This document shows, piece after piece, positions 22,653-33,983 of a stretch of DNA of 64,000 bases. The translations under genes and the position numbers were made by a program. The notes under the pieces were generated by a model. It had not been told where the DNA came from. It worked only from the letters and a program-made list of their open reading frames with translations, and ran no database searches. The DNA comes from Cordilura impudica (Eukaryota > Arthropoda > Insecta > Diptera > Scathophagidae): contig OY821518.1 of NCBI GenBank assembly GCA_963682025.1, positions 122,528,300 to 122,592,299 on the forward strand, read 5' to 3'. Positions within the stretch are counted from its first letter, which is position 1; the number at the start of each line of letters is the position of its first letter.

Positions 22653-25127
22653 TTAACCCATTTACGGCCGCCGTGCCAATTTGGGAGCACTTGCTTCCCG
22701 AGGTTGTATAGAAAAATATATGCATTAATAATTACTAGGAAGACCTATGGTTATAAAAAATGTTGAACGAATAAATTTGATTTATTTTTAGTGCCATAAT
22801 AATCTAACTAATTTGATCAATAATATATATGTGGAGGTAGGTTTTGGTTAACAATAATTAAAATTTCTGTGTACAGTTTAAAGTCATAAATTCTTTTATT
22901 TGATCAAATTCAATACATGGCGAATCACACAAAATGACTTTTAGTTTGATATTTTATTTATATCTGATTTTATAACACATAAAATTGTGCTGTGCCAATT
23001 TGGGTATTCAAATATACGCAGACACACGAATGAGTAAACGACTCGAAAACGTCAGATGCATTACTTTGCTGACTATGTAGTCTTAGTTGTTAAAACGGTG
23101 GCAGCACTTTATAGTGAAACAAAGTTATCAATTTATGTCCAACAGCAGGGAAAGTGCCAAGTAAAATCTAAGTGTATTTTATTGTATGTATTACATTCGT
23201 TAGTTGCTGAAACGTTGAAATATTAGTTGAACCAGTATATTTGAGCATTTAACACGCATATTCACTTTACTAAGATGAACCGCTTTCGCGGTTTAGAAGA
23301 AGCTGTTAATACGATTATAGAGGATAGCAATGATGGATTTGAGTATGATTTGACCATACTTCCACCAGAGCCTAGTGTTGTTACTGATGAAGAAGAGGGG
23401 TTTGACGACAATATAAAATTGTCAATCTTGCCAAATGACGTTCCTATACAAGTCGAGGTTTTTATTCGCAATATTGGCACTCTTTTGGATGCTGAAGATT
23501 CCAGTGATGATGAGCCATTATCTGCTAAAAGGGCTTGGATAAGAACCAATGCGGCACGGTGTGGAGCGCATGAGATTTCATCAGCATTTAAAGTTCCATC
23601 TTGGCAAAGATCAGCTCTGAATTATTCAAAGATTTATGGGGAAACTGGCGACCGTTTGCTAAGTGAAAGCCGCATGAAAGACACAGTAAAGGAATTGACA
23701 CCAGTTCAAATATTTGAAATGTTTTTCGACGAAGAAGTTTTTGAAATAATCGCTAAACTTAGCCAGTTGTACGTGACTCAAAACAATCGACACAACTTTA
23801 CCGTCACCGTTGCAGAGCTAAAGATTTTCTTTGGAATAATTTTTCTATCTGGTTACCACAAAATTCCAAGGGAAAGCATGTATTGGTCTTTAGATGAAGA
23901 TATAGGAGTAGAAGTTGTGCCAAATTCTATGTGCAGGAACAGGTTTAAAGAAATAAAGAGAAATTTGCACCTTGTCGATAATAATGAAGCTTCAAACACC
24001 ACTGACAAGTTCAAGTTACGCAAACTTTCAGATGTTCTTATCAAAAAGTTCAACCAATTTGGCATTTTCCACGAAAATATTTCTATCAATGAATCTATGG
24101 TTAAATATTATGGTCGTCATTCAGCAAAGCAGTTTATTAGAGACAAACCAGTTCGGTTTGGCTATAAAAATTAGGTCGCAGCAAGTTCCTCTGGATACTG
24201 CTACTCTTTTGATATTTACCGTGGATCATCCAATAACTCTGTTTCTGAGCCATTGGGTACTAGAGTTGTCAAAATGCTGCTTGATAAATTATCGAAGAAC
24301 ACCGCCAATCACAAAATCTATTTTGATAACTTTTTTACAAGTTGTGTGCTAAATGATTTACGTATTTTTGATTAACGTGTACAGGAACAATAAGAGATAA
24401 TTGCACTAAGAAATGGCCCCTTACAAATGTAAGGAAGATGATGAAAAAACCAAGAGCAGAGTTTGATTATAGGTTTTATAAAAATAACGAGATTTATTGG
24501 TCCGCTGGAAGGATAACAGTATTTGCACAATGGCTACCAATCATGATTCTTAGGAACCACCAGGATTAGTTAAAAGAAAGTGTTCCCAAAAAAAGCAAAC
24601 AACTGAAATGCGGATCCCTTACGTGTTTCAAAATTAGAACAAGGGCATGGGCGGAGTTGATGAAATGGCAAAAAATGGTGGTGGGGTTTATTTACCTACA
24701 TGATAGATATGCTTGGCGCTTGCATGTATGTAGTAAAGAAAACAGCATGGACCAGTTACTATTTCGATGAACTATAGCTAGATTTTACCTAAAGCAATCA
24801 CCAAAAAAACGCGCTGTTGCTCGTCCTTCATCAAATATTGAAGGCTTACAGCTAGACGGCGCCGAACACGTTTCCGAAAAGTTTCCAAATCGTGTACGTT
24901 GTGTCATCTGCCGTAAGAGAAGCCATTGAAGTTGCAAAAAATGCAAGAAAACACTTTGACAAAGGGCGCTTTTCAAAATTTCACTCATCAGTGTGCAAAT
25001 TTGGGTACACCCTTTTTATGTCCTGAAAAAACCAAAATTTTTAACCTTTTGTTGTCCTGATTTTTCGTACTCCTAATTTTATATAAATAAAGAATTTTTC
25101 AAACTTTTCCTTGTCGTTTTGGGTTAA
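22653..25127 (+). mobile_element. piggyBac-type element, probable ends at TTAA
   Basis: The transposase at 23275-24995 is bracketed by TTAA-CCCATTTACGG on the left (22653 onward) and TTTTGGG-TTAA on the right (to 25127). Both termini are CCC/GGG next to TTAA, as expected for piggyBac, but the TIR match is short. The motif GTGCCAATTTGGG occurs near the left end (22673) and again at 22992, and as GTGCAAATTTGGG near the right end (24992). It could be a sub-terminal transposase-binding repeat. The boundaries are inferred. Confidence 0.6.
23275..24995 (+). pseudogene. piggyBac-type transposase, decayed after residue 295
   Basis: The first 299 codons from an ATG at 23275 are open. They hold an acidic N-terminus (DDNIKLS, DAEDSSDDEPLS) and the N-terminal domain of DDE_Tnp_1_7 (ELTPVQIFEMFFDEEVFEII, LKIFFGIIFLSGYHKIP). 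The catalytic core starts at ISINESMVKYYGRHSAKQFI. A stop follows RFGYKN. Another frame continues VAASSSGYCYSFDIYRGSS, in which the first catalytic aspartate (CDS..GY in the copy at 557-2136) reads alanine. The second aspartate region IYFDNFFTS and the third, MGGVDEMA, remain in other frames. A C-terminal cysteine-rich domain (CVIC, CKKC) ends near 24950. The gene is inactive, with at least four frame changes. Confidence 0.85.
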
Positions 25128-25764
25128 GTGAAATTAGTAAAATGAGTAAAAAAATTTTATATTGCCAGCAAAAATATTTAGAATCGTTGTTTTTTTTTAG
25201 TAAATTTTTTGCGTATATTACACCCAAGAAATTTGTATTTGCTGAGTCGAAGGCCTTCGTTAATAGTGCTCTTAGTAAAATCAGTTAGCTTATAATTTAT
25301 ATTATAAGTTAATAAATAAATAAATATATAAATATATTTAATTTGTCAATGTTGTTATGCGTTAATTGTTCTTTTATAAGGTCTCATGTTATCAAACAAT
25401 GGTTTAAACGAATTGTTGAAAAAGATGGAAAATTCCAGAAATATGAAATCGAATTTAAAAAAAAGTACGATACACATAATAATATTTATGGAACGAGTAC
25501 AAACAAAAGTTCGTTGTGTATTTTATATACTAACTATAAATACTATGACTGAACTCTGTAATTCATAAAACTTAATTGAATTTTATTATTGTCAAAAAAT
25601 GTCACCGTACGTATTAATAATAGTTCGAGTATTATAATCTTATGTTTCTAAAATGAAATATATAAATATGCATGTATACAAAGTTCCTTTGGTTATTTTT
25701 TTTATTTTTTTTTTTTGTTAAAAAAAAATTGTTTCACTTTTGTTTATTTCAACCTTTAGGTTAA
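25128..25764. other. AT-rich stretch, nothing recognised
   Basis: Two overlapping short frames at 25343-25568 have no family motif. T and A runs lie at 25698-25730. Confidence 0.4.
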
Positions 25765-25831
25765 GTACTTTTGGTAGTTATAAACCTCAACGCAAACACA
25801 TTATACTTTCACCACATAGTGGTATAGGGTA
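25765..25831 (-). repeat. mini-me 5' end fragment
   Basis: TACTTTTGGTAGTTATAAAC followed by CACCACATAGTGGTATAGGG matches the last 65 or so bases on the non-palindrome side of the other copies. The rest of the element is absent. Confidence 0.65.
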
Positions 25832-26690
25832 GAGCAAGCCATAATAAATATGAGCACACATAAACTTAAAGTAATAAAAAAATAATTGTGGGATTTTGTT
25901 TAGAAATTGAGAAATTAGGTTAAGTATTGCCTTTAGTTTGGGTGTTTTATTATTTCGTTAAGGTTAACAAATGTTGCCAACATTAATCTTGATTTGAAAA
26001 AATAAATTTAATTCTAAAATTATGGGGTTTCTTAACAAATTCTATATGATCTCATTTTAAGGTGAGCACTTATAGCAATTAAAAACTAGGTTCTATGCCA
26101 AGCAGCTCAGTGAATAACACAGTATACTGTTTTAATTGTAAAAATATTTTTTTTACAAGAGGGTATACTTTATCATTGAAAGGAAATTATTTTGAATGCG
26201 TAAATAAGTAATTTTCTGTCAGGGTACTAAGAATAGGAAAGTTTATAAATGATGATACTTTACAATTTAAAGCAATACATAATTTATTATATAATTTCAT
26301 TTTCAATATAATACTAAAGATAAAAACCTACGATTATCTAACGTAGAATTGGCATAGGAACCAATGTTGATATCATGCCTACAACCATGAAGGGAAAACC
26401 ATTTCACAATATCCCCCATATTTGTTACAAAAAAATGAACGATGTTATTTTTGACAAAAAAATTTAGATGAGTAACAATACACAGCAACCATTGTGCATT
26501 TTAAGTACGATTAAATATTTAATGTGCTATGTCCTGTTAAAGTCTAAAATCGCAAAAATTTATGCATGGGTTGTTTTAATTTTTTTTTTTTTTTTTTTTT
26601 TGGAAGGGTAGGTTAAGCATTTAGGCTATAACAAACATATTATAACGCAAATAGTTGAAAAGTAGAAAAAAACAGTGCAACATCCATTTT
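25832..26690. other. AT-rich stretch with a long T run
   Basis: Nothing recognised, apart from a run of about 22 T at 26580-26602 followed by GGAAGGGTAGG. Confidence 0.4.
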
Positions 26691-27065
26691 GCCTTGTGAC
26701 AATTTCAAAGTCAGGTTGTGTCAGGCCATTTTTTGTTATTCCCTTTTATATTTTTTCCTTATCTTGATATTTGTTTACTTGTTTTGCTTAGGCATAGAAA
26801 AAAACATCACAACAACTACGGAGCATATGATGATATGCATTTTTTTTAACGACTCATCATACGCTCTATAATTTTTGTAATGTTTAATGTTTGTTGCTAT
26901 TCCTTAACAAAATAAGCAAGCCATCATCAAGATAAGGAAAAAAATATAAAAGGTCATAACAAAAGTTTGGCCTGAGAACGCCAAACCCCATGGGGCTTTA
27001 ACTATACTTGCTTAGTTCTATCTACCTGACTTAGAATATCTCACCCCCAAGGCAATATCACCAAA
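26690..27065. repeat. Dispersed repeat R3 with long imperfect inverted repeats
   Basis: The arm at 26723-26796 (AGGCCATTTTTTGTTATTCC, then CTTATCTTGATATTTGTTTAC) is matched by the reverse complement of 26897-26973, with a spacer of about 100 bases. The right arm runs into GGCCTGAGAACGCCAAACC and then CTGACTTAGAATATCTCACC, the segment shared with the copies at 15150, 16080, 18835 and 36695. It looks like a fold-back MITE. The boundaries are approximate and the superfamily is unknown. Confidence 0.6.
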
Positions 27066-27735
27066 AATGTTCCACAGTGAAATTGATTTCTACTCAACTA
27101 GCTATTTAAATTGTAATGGGTTTAAGCAAGAAAAAAATTTACCAATATTCCATTTTTAAAAATTTGAAACTTAAATCAAGAAAAGCCTATACTCCGTTAT
27201 ATAGTAATTATATCCGATTAGAAATTCTTTATCAGGGCAGTAGTTCACAAATAATGCTACCACGATCATTTAGCGAGGGCGGATTAAAAGCTCCGTGTCT
27301 TTTTGAACTTCCCGCGTTTTTACACTTATATTTGTGCGAGATCCTTGGAGACCTTTTTGGTTTTCAAACTCTCACGACTTCATAATATTGTATGGGTTGC
27401 ATACCCGAGCTGTACATCTGTTCCAAGAAAAAGTGTGCAGAATCGACTAAGGCCGGTATTGAAGCGATCTGAGTACTAGTTTACATTTCGTAGACTTTTA
27501 ATTAAGTTTAGTACGAGGATTAGTGAAAATGTTCCAACGGTCCTTGTACCAATAGGTATTAAAGGAAATCGCTAACGAGTTTTGTTGAGTTGTGTTTTTT
27601 TATCTGCATTTTTTTTTTCAATTGAATGCTTATAACAGCCAACATAAAAAATGCTCTATTTTTCTACCCTTAAAATTTAGCAGGAAAACCAACAGCAAGT
27701 TATAATTATACAGTATGAACAAAAAATTAAAAAAA
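27066..27735. other. AT-rich stretch, nothing recognised
   Basis: An 89-codon open frame at 27116-27385 has no motif I recognise. Confidence 0.4.
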
Positions 27736-28524
27736 CAAGTAAGAAAATTATAGTCGGTCGAGACCGACTATATGATACCCTATACCATGCGTTTAGTGAC
27801 CCTATCTCTTAGGCCCAACTAACTGGATATAGAAAATAAGCATAAACCAAATTTGAGTGGGATTTTTATTAATTTTTTCGGCTGCAGATATGAAAAAGTT
27901 CATATCGGATGCTATATCTATATGGGGACTAGACCCAAAAATAGACCGATCCTGACCATGTTTGGTAAAGTCTCTTGTATTTTGCAAAAATATATACAAA
28001 CAAAATTTGAGAAGAATCAGTGATATATTTTTGTTTTTTAATAGATTTAGGTGAAGATCGCGAAGCAGCTCTATATGGGGCCTATGACTAAGAGTTGTCC
28101 CATAAGAATCATTTTTGGACTACTGATTAGTGGATGTAATAAACACATACAAAACCAATTTGACTAAGATTTATATGATTATTTGGATCTTATGGCAATT
28201 TATGTTGATTTCATAGGGGTCATTTGCATGGGGGCTAGGTCTGAACATGGACCGATTCTCATTAGTGTTCATCATATAGCAGATAAAAGCTTATATACCA
28301 AATTTCATCAAAATATATTAATATTTGCGACCTGCAGTTTGATTACAAGCTTTACATGGACACACAGGCGGACGGACGGACGGACGGACATCGTTAAATC
28401 GAATCAGATAGTGATTCTGATTCGATCGGTATAATAAAAGATTGGTCTAGGTCAAGTATTTTTGGTAGTTACAAACAGCAACACAAAGTCATTATACCCA
28501 AACCACATTGTGGTATAGGGTATA
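27736..28524 (-). mobile_element. mini-me / DINE-1-like repeat, copy D
   Basis: Full length. The palindrome at the left has one central mismatch (GGTCGAGACC). The GGAC array lies at about 28370-28391 and the TGGTATAGGGTATA end at 28524. The flank is A-rich before CAAGTAAGAAAATTATAG. Confidence 0.85.
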
Positions 28525-29257
28525 AAAACAGTATAAAAGGTTCATAAGTTTAATAAGCCAAAAAATATAACGTTTAATTATTGAACAGCGAACATCCAGT
28601 GCAAAATTTTTAAATTTGTGTATATACTATACAAAATACACACATGAAACACACAGTGATCTGTTCTAAAGCAGCCAGCACATATTTTTATTTCCATATC
28701 AATTATGTGTATTTCTAAATTTTGTACGGTACCCATCAGAATCATGACTGTGTTTCGTTTTATTATTTCGTTATCTACACGAATATTTTTCTATTACATG
28801 TTTTTTGTTTCGAACACACATAAACCATACAGATTCGAGTATAGCTTAATTTGAAGTTCCTTTTCTTGCACGTGTACTGCTAAAAAACAGAACATGTTCT
28901 TCAAAGCGTACATCTAAAAATTAAAATATTACCCACTCCGAAGATATGGCGTATATTATCATATGTAAAACCAATTGAGAAGCAAGGGAAGTAACAACTG
29001 TATGGAATTCGGCAAATAGAATGGCTATTGTTTTGTATTCTGGACTATCTAAATTTAATATTAGCCTGCTAAGGAACTATGTAGTCCAACCCATGCTCCA
29101 TTATACAAAGCCACAGTATCATAGATCGAATTATGCTTATTTGTTAATACAGGCCGCATAATTTTTTTTTTAAATATTTGTACCATATTAGTTCCTGAAA
29201 GTTCCTGAACTTCCAGTTTGCGGCTCATAATTTGACTTTTACGAAGGTGATATATAA
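28525..29257. other. AT-rich stretch, nothing recognised
   Basis: No coding motif or repeat family is visible. It may hold the decayed core of the piggyBac fragment that follows, but nothing can be aligned by eye. Confidence 0.35.
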
Positions 29258-29745
29258 TTGTGCTCATATGTTCCGAAGAAGAGTAAAGCGGTAATTTTGA
29301 TGTCTACAATGCACCATACTTGGGATGTAGCACCACTGAAAGAAGGAGGCCAATGGAAATTCTATATTAAAATGCATAGGTACAATGGATCAGATGCTTG
29401 GCCACTTACAATATTATACAATATGGAAACCGATATGCAACATTCAGTTTTGCAATTGCTTATTACAAAATTAGTGGAATCACACAAAACCGAAAAATTA
29501 AATATTTTTTTTTCCTGTATGTAGTAGCACGACTGACAGCAGGAGCTACATCTTCTTTTGAAACTCGATCACATCAGCCGTCATGTCAGTTATGTCGTGT
29601 GGAGTACAGACACCAGCTTAAAATCAGAGCGTACTAATTTACTTGCAATAAAGCTGTTTGTGCTGAGCATTTAACATTGCTGCATCATTTCACTACCGGA
29701 AAACTCGAATTAGAAAATCAGCAGGAAGCATTACACCAGTGATTT
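29258..29745 (+). pseudogene. piggyBac-type transposase, C-terminal fragment
   Basis: One frame reads YVPKKSKAVILMSTMHH, then RYNGSDAWPLTILYNMETD, matching the piggyBac region around the third catalytic aspartate. The GGVD segment itself is lost and RYN runs straight to the W-P-L/M motif. A second frame reads CQLCRVEYRHQLKIRAY, a stop, then FTCNKAVCAEHL, the C-terminal cysteine-rich domain. Only the last third of the gene remains. Confidence 0.68.
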
Positions 29746-29884
29746 ATTTCTACAAGTGAAAATTGAGAATTGTAAAAACTTTATTTATTTACACATATTT
29801 TTTTCTTTTTATAGAAATCATAACTCAAACCAAGGCTTCAAAGTGCTATAGAGACTCTCCACCACCAGAGGTTTACTTAGTTTC

Positions 29885-30130
29885 GTGCTGGTAGCTAGTA
29901 TTTTCAAATATTATGTACATTCAACTGAGGTTACTAAACCCGAAATTGTTGAAAACTTGCACGAAATGGTGTTGGCCGATCGGACAGTGAAAGTACGCAA
30001 TACACTGGATATTAAGTTTTCGTCCAAAGAATTGGTTTTTAATCAGGACAAAATCGAAAATCATACATGGTTGTCCTACAAACTGCGAACTCATCCGCCA
30101 GCGACTGTTTTCTGTCTTCAAACCTAAATA
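29885..30130 (+). pseudogene. mariner transposase, N-terminal fragment
   Basis: The open frame contains VTKPEIVENLHEMVLADRTV followed by KVRNTLDIKFSSKE. This matches the characteristic linker between the two helix-turn-helix motifs of mariner transposases (a VENLHEMVLADR-VKV-type signature). The similarity fades after about 45 residues. No TIRs were identified. Confidence 0.65.
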
Positions 30131-31404
30131 AGTTGTTTAGTAGAAAATATATTTAGTTCACTTTGCAAACAAATGTCCTTTTTAAGGACCATAAGAAATC
30201 TGTGTTCTTGAAACTTTTAACTACTGCCTTCATAGTTTTCATATTTAAATAAACATTCCGAACATATATTTCGTACGAAGTTTTCAAACTGCAGCCGCCA
30301 ATCTTCCTTTATTTTAGAATTATTATATAACAATAAAAACGCAATGTTCTTTAGTGTTTGTTTACACGTATCTGATAATCCGACACATAACCAGTGGAAA
30401 ATTATTAAAAACAAAATTTTTGAAGGTTTCTTCTATTTATTTATTTTTTTTATGTGTAAACATCTATACGCGCAGGGGGGTAAATTTCCATTTCACAATA
30501 CAATCACAAAAACAGTGTAACACGTAGTAGGTGAGAGTGGACAGATAACGCTGTGTGACTTATGATTGTATTGGTGAAAAAATTATGATATAACGTTGTT
30601 TTTTTATGCCACTTTTTTAAAAGCGTCATCTATGTATCACTTATATAAGTTTATATTGGGATATTTTTAACGTTTTACAGCAAAGGTTTGTTGAATTAGC
30701 TGAAACAGTTTTTACTATAAGTGAAACATAGGTGACGCTTTCTGTTTGATTTTAAAAAATTACATAAAAATATCTTTAATTACTAGATGTTTACACATCT
30801 TCCCTGTGATCGGACTCACATGATTTTTTTTCTATTGTCTTATTGCCTAAATATAAATATTTTCAAAAGAGGTGTAAATATTTTTAATAACGGTTAAATG
30901 ACTTGACGACAAAGCGAGTGTCGTAGTAAACAAAAGCGCTTAAATTAAGTAAAAGTAGTTTTAATAAAGTTTCAGTTATAAATATAGTTAATTAATATAG
31001 AAGTTTTGAAGTGATACCATTTCTTTCTTATATCTTGGGTACTATGATATAACTTCGTAACTAAAAAAACAAAACTTTACGGGAGAGACACAAAAACATT
31101 TTATTAGGAAATTTAAAAAAAATTTTATCTTTATTTATTTATTGATCCCAAAAATATTCTTAAAAAAATTAACAATAAAATAAACAAAACTCAAATGATG
31201 ACAGGATGTCTTACATACAAATAGTATTTAACAAAGATTATTATGCGTTAAGGAAAAAAAAAATTAATATTTATAAATAACATGTTTAAACCCTAAAAAA
31301 AAAATTCATCAAAAAATGGGGAAAAAAAATGTATCTTTGTCATAATTAATTTTGTACAGAAAGAAATCATACAAACTAAGGCAACAAAACAAAATAAATA
31401 ATAA
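30131..31404. other. AT-rich stretch, nothing recognised
   Basis: A minus-strand frame of 65 codons at 30217-30414 has no identifiable family. No repeat was recognised. Confidence 0.4.
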
Positions 31405-31759
31405 CTAGCTGATTCCAGCGCTCGAAATTCAAGTGCAATTTCTAGGCAGTTTTATTTTTCAACTTGGCCAATTCAAAAACCAACACTTTTATGGTTTTTC
31501 ATTATTGTGAATGAAGATAACAAACTCATTAACTAACACATTAACAAATTTAATAAAACACACATAGCATATGTATCCATATATATGTATGTGTTAGTAG
31601 CAATTTTAAATCCAATTTATTCATAATAAATAAAAAAAAAAGTTAAAAATCTGTAAATCTGCAAAACGGCTAAAAAGAAGTAACTTTCAAATAATCGGGC
31701 AAAAACGGGAGAACAAAATATCGATCACAAGAAATCGCCTAGTCTATTAATATTATAGA
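31405..31759 (-). mobile_element. Non-autonomous Helitron-like element, copy H2
   Basis: The minus strand starts TCTATAATATTAATAGAC and ends in a hairpin CTTGAATTTCGAG, then twelve bases and CTAG, flanked by A and T. Both termini are intact. It is 355 bases long. Confidence 0.82.
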
Positions 31760-31782
31760 TAATAAATTAAATAGAATGTATC

Positions 31783-32216
31783 AACTGACATTAGGTATAA
31801 ATTGTGATGTGTTATAAACTGTGTTATTTATATCTAGAGAAATAAATCTTCTGTGATATAATAAAGCCTTTGAATTATTAAAAACCGCGTTATTGTCATC
31901 TAAAAATTTTATATGTAGTTGAGAATAATATCTTTCAACTAGAGGAAATATAAAGGTATTAATCTTCTCCATATATTTAGAAATAAGAACCTTCTCATTA
32001 ATATTACAGCCATCTAAAAATTTAAGACAAAAGTTAATCAAAAAGTTGTCAATCCTTTTCATTTTGCATTTTTCATAAATGCTTCTATTAGGAACTTTTT
32101 TAATTGAACCATCATATAGCTTTATATTTTTTAGTCCGGAACATATTTTTAAAATTTTGCGTTCAAAAATTCTCAATCTTTCCACTCGATGAGAAGAAAC
32201 TGAGAACCAAATTAGA
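31783..32216 (-). pseudogene. Non-LTR retrotransposon, C-terminal fragment
   Basis: The 134-codon minus frame starts at VERLRIFERKILKICSGL and continues KVPNRSIYEKCKMKRIDNF and RYYSQLHIKFLDDNNAVF to RFISLDINNTVYNTSQF. This is the layout of the C-terminal tail of fly I-like/jockey-like ORF2 proteins (E-R-RIFERK-LR-C-G, then RIDNF). The frame extends a little upstream as KYLIWFSVSSHR to about 32216, where the Helitron-like copy H3 begins. No catalytic region is present. It differs from the element at 6481-9065. Confidence 0.62.
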
Positions 32217-32763
32217 TATTTTCAACTTAGGCAATTCACCCCGGTAGGTGAGTAGGTAGCGTGCTCGCCTATCATGCGGGGGTCGTGGGTTCGATTCCCA
32301 CCAGAGGCTTTGGTCTGTCGCTGCAAAAAAAAAAAAAAAAAAAACAGTCAAATTAGAATTTGCAGACAAGCCACTCGGCTTCGCGGAACTAGGCTTAAAA
32401 AAAAAAAATAAAAAAAATAAAAAAAAAAAATAAAAAAAATAAAAATAAAAATAAAATAAAAAAAAAAACCAACCAACACTTTTATGGTTTATTATTATTA
32501 TGAATGAAGATAATGAACTCATTAACAAACACATTAACAAATTTAATATAACACACTTAGCATATGTATAATTTTATGTATGTGTTAGTAGGAATTTTAA
32601 ATGAAATTTACTCAAAATAAAGGAAAAAAATTTAAAAATCTGTAAATCTGCAAAACGGCTAAAAAGAAATAGCTTTCAAATACTATTCGTTTGATCAAAA
32701 TCTGGATAAAACGGTAGAAAAAACATCGGTCAAAAAAATCGCGTAGACTATTAATATTATAGA
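32217..32763 (-). mobile_element. Non-autonomous Helitron-like element, copy H3 (split by a SINE)
   Basis: The body from TTTTCAACTTAGGCAATTCAC continues after the insert with AACCAACACTTTTATGG and runs to CTATTAATATTATAGA at 32763. Other copies read this junction without interruption as GCCAATTCACAAACCAACAC. The CTAG-end portion is missing, so this copy is truncated at the LINE fragment. Confidence 0.75.
32240..32471 (+). mobile_element. tRNA-derived SINE (tRNA-Asp-like head)
   Basis: The head at 32240-32310 contains an A-box-like GGTAGGTGAGTAGGTAGCG (32243-32261) and a perfect B box GGTTCGATTCC (32288-32298). Its anticodon arm CTCGC-CTATCAT-GCGGG folds into a 5-bp stem with a 7-base loop, resembling the fly tRNA-Asp arm. 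An A run, a body of about 56 bases (CAGTCAAATTAGAATTTGCA to GGAACTAGGC) and an A-rich tail to 32471 follow. The head lacks a closed acceptor stem, so it is not a functional tRNA. It lies within Helitron-like copy H3. I could not fix a target duplication. Confidence 0.8.
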
Positions 32764-32789
32764 TATGCTCAATATACAAAAGTTTACCA

Positions 32790-33600
32790 ACCCCGTTGCC
32801 TGACAGTTTCACGTTTTCGCCAAACTAACTTGTTTTCATCTGAAACTTAAACACGTTCCAATATTGTGAAGCCTTGCTTACACATCCCATACTTTTTTTG
32901 CTACACGGTAGTGATACACTATAATCAGGTGTTTTCAATTTTTTTCGAATGGTTCTTCATGGACGTTTTTGCCTAAATATTCTTTGATTCTATAATTAAT
33001 TTGGGAAGCAGTAATTAAGTTGTTTTACTGATGCCAAAATATATAGCTTTTTGTGCTCAGTTAGTTTGAACCAGGCTTTTCAAAATTGAATTTGTGGATT
33101 TGCAGTTTTAAATGACGTGAAAAGTGTATTTTACCTGTGATCCAAGCTAACTCGCCAATTGACTTACTCTTATTTCAAAGCTTTAGGATAATATTTTTTT
33201 CTTCATCATCGATTTCGTTGATTTTGGGACTCATCTCAAAATAAAATTTCAAAAAGAAAGATACATATTTCAGTCAATTCAGTTTTTTACAAATAAGGTT
33301 GTCTTCTAGTAAACAAAATTGATGTAACAGATCTGTACGTCTTTGTATAATTCATGCGATTCCCCAAAAAGTAAATCTTCGAATACTTTTTCTCGCGTAT
33401 ACAAATGGCATACTGCACTTTTTACGTTGTAAACAAAAAAAAAATAATTAAATTGAAACTTTTCGTAAGCATTTAAAAACAAGCACAATTTTGCATATCT
33501 TAATAGTAAAGTGATAGTAGTTCAAAATATTTCATTAAAGCTTTTATTACTATTTAAAATTTTCATCTTTAAGTGTCTTTATCCAGCGAGTTTACTAATA
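32790..33600 (-). pseudogene. Tc1-like transposase, N-terminal relic with 5' arm
   Basis: On the minus strand from about 33238, MSPKINEIDDEEKNIILKL, a stop and NKSKSIGELA match the first helix-turn-helix of Tc1-like transposases. KRILRQKRP-like sequence appears further on. The 5' arm at 33420-33600 (TACGTTGTAAACAAAAAA, TTCATTAAAGCTTTTATTAC, TTTTCATCTTTAAGTG) is shared with the arm at 61860-62050, so the two relics belong to one family. The catalytic part is absent or unrecognisable. Confidence 0.55.
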
Positions 33601-33983
33601 TTTTAAAAAATTATATATCAAAGAGATCAGGTAAATACAATTTCTTAATTTTCATAATCCGAGATTAGTGTGGAATTCACTTTTTTACATCGGCGAGGTG
33701 TATATCTATTTCTGGAATAACGAAAACTGTTGGCGCAAAATTTAGCACTTTTTCATTCTTTTTGTATTAAAAAACAGAACTCGATTTTATTTTTCTAACA
33801 CCACTTTTTCAACGATCGATTCTTGGCAGCCAATTACCCGTTACGCTTCCACACATATCACCAGAAGCGTGTTCGATATTATCCTTGAGCTCCTCTACCG
33901 TTTCCGGATTGTTGTTCTAAACTAACTTTATAATGTTAACCTATAAAATGTAATCCAACAGCCTTAAATCGCATAACGAAACA

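Noticed and set aside
27116..27385. 89-codon plus-strand frame
   Set aside because: It has no recognisable motif and no context. Similar-length frames are expected by chance.
27802..27999. A recurring open frame of about 65 codons (MYIFLQN...DRSIF...) in several mini-me copies, with similar frames elsewhere in the repeat
   Set aside because: It recurs because the DNA repeat recurs. It is interrupted in other copies, has no protein-family motif, and mini-me-type elements are non-coding. A synonymous-versus-nonsynonymous comparison across copies would settle it.
32240..32310. Functional tRNA gene
   Set aside because: The anticodon arm and B box are good, but the acceptor stem does not close and a SINE body with A-rich tail follows.
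32163..32540. 125-codon minus-strand frame
   Set aside because: It is the antisense of the SINE head and its A-rich tails (long F runs), not a gene.
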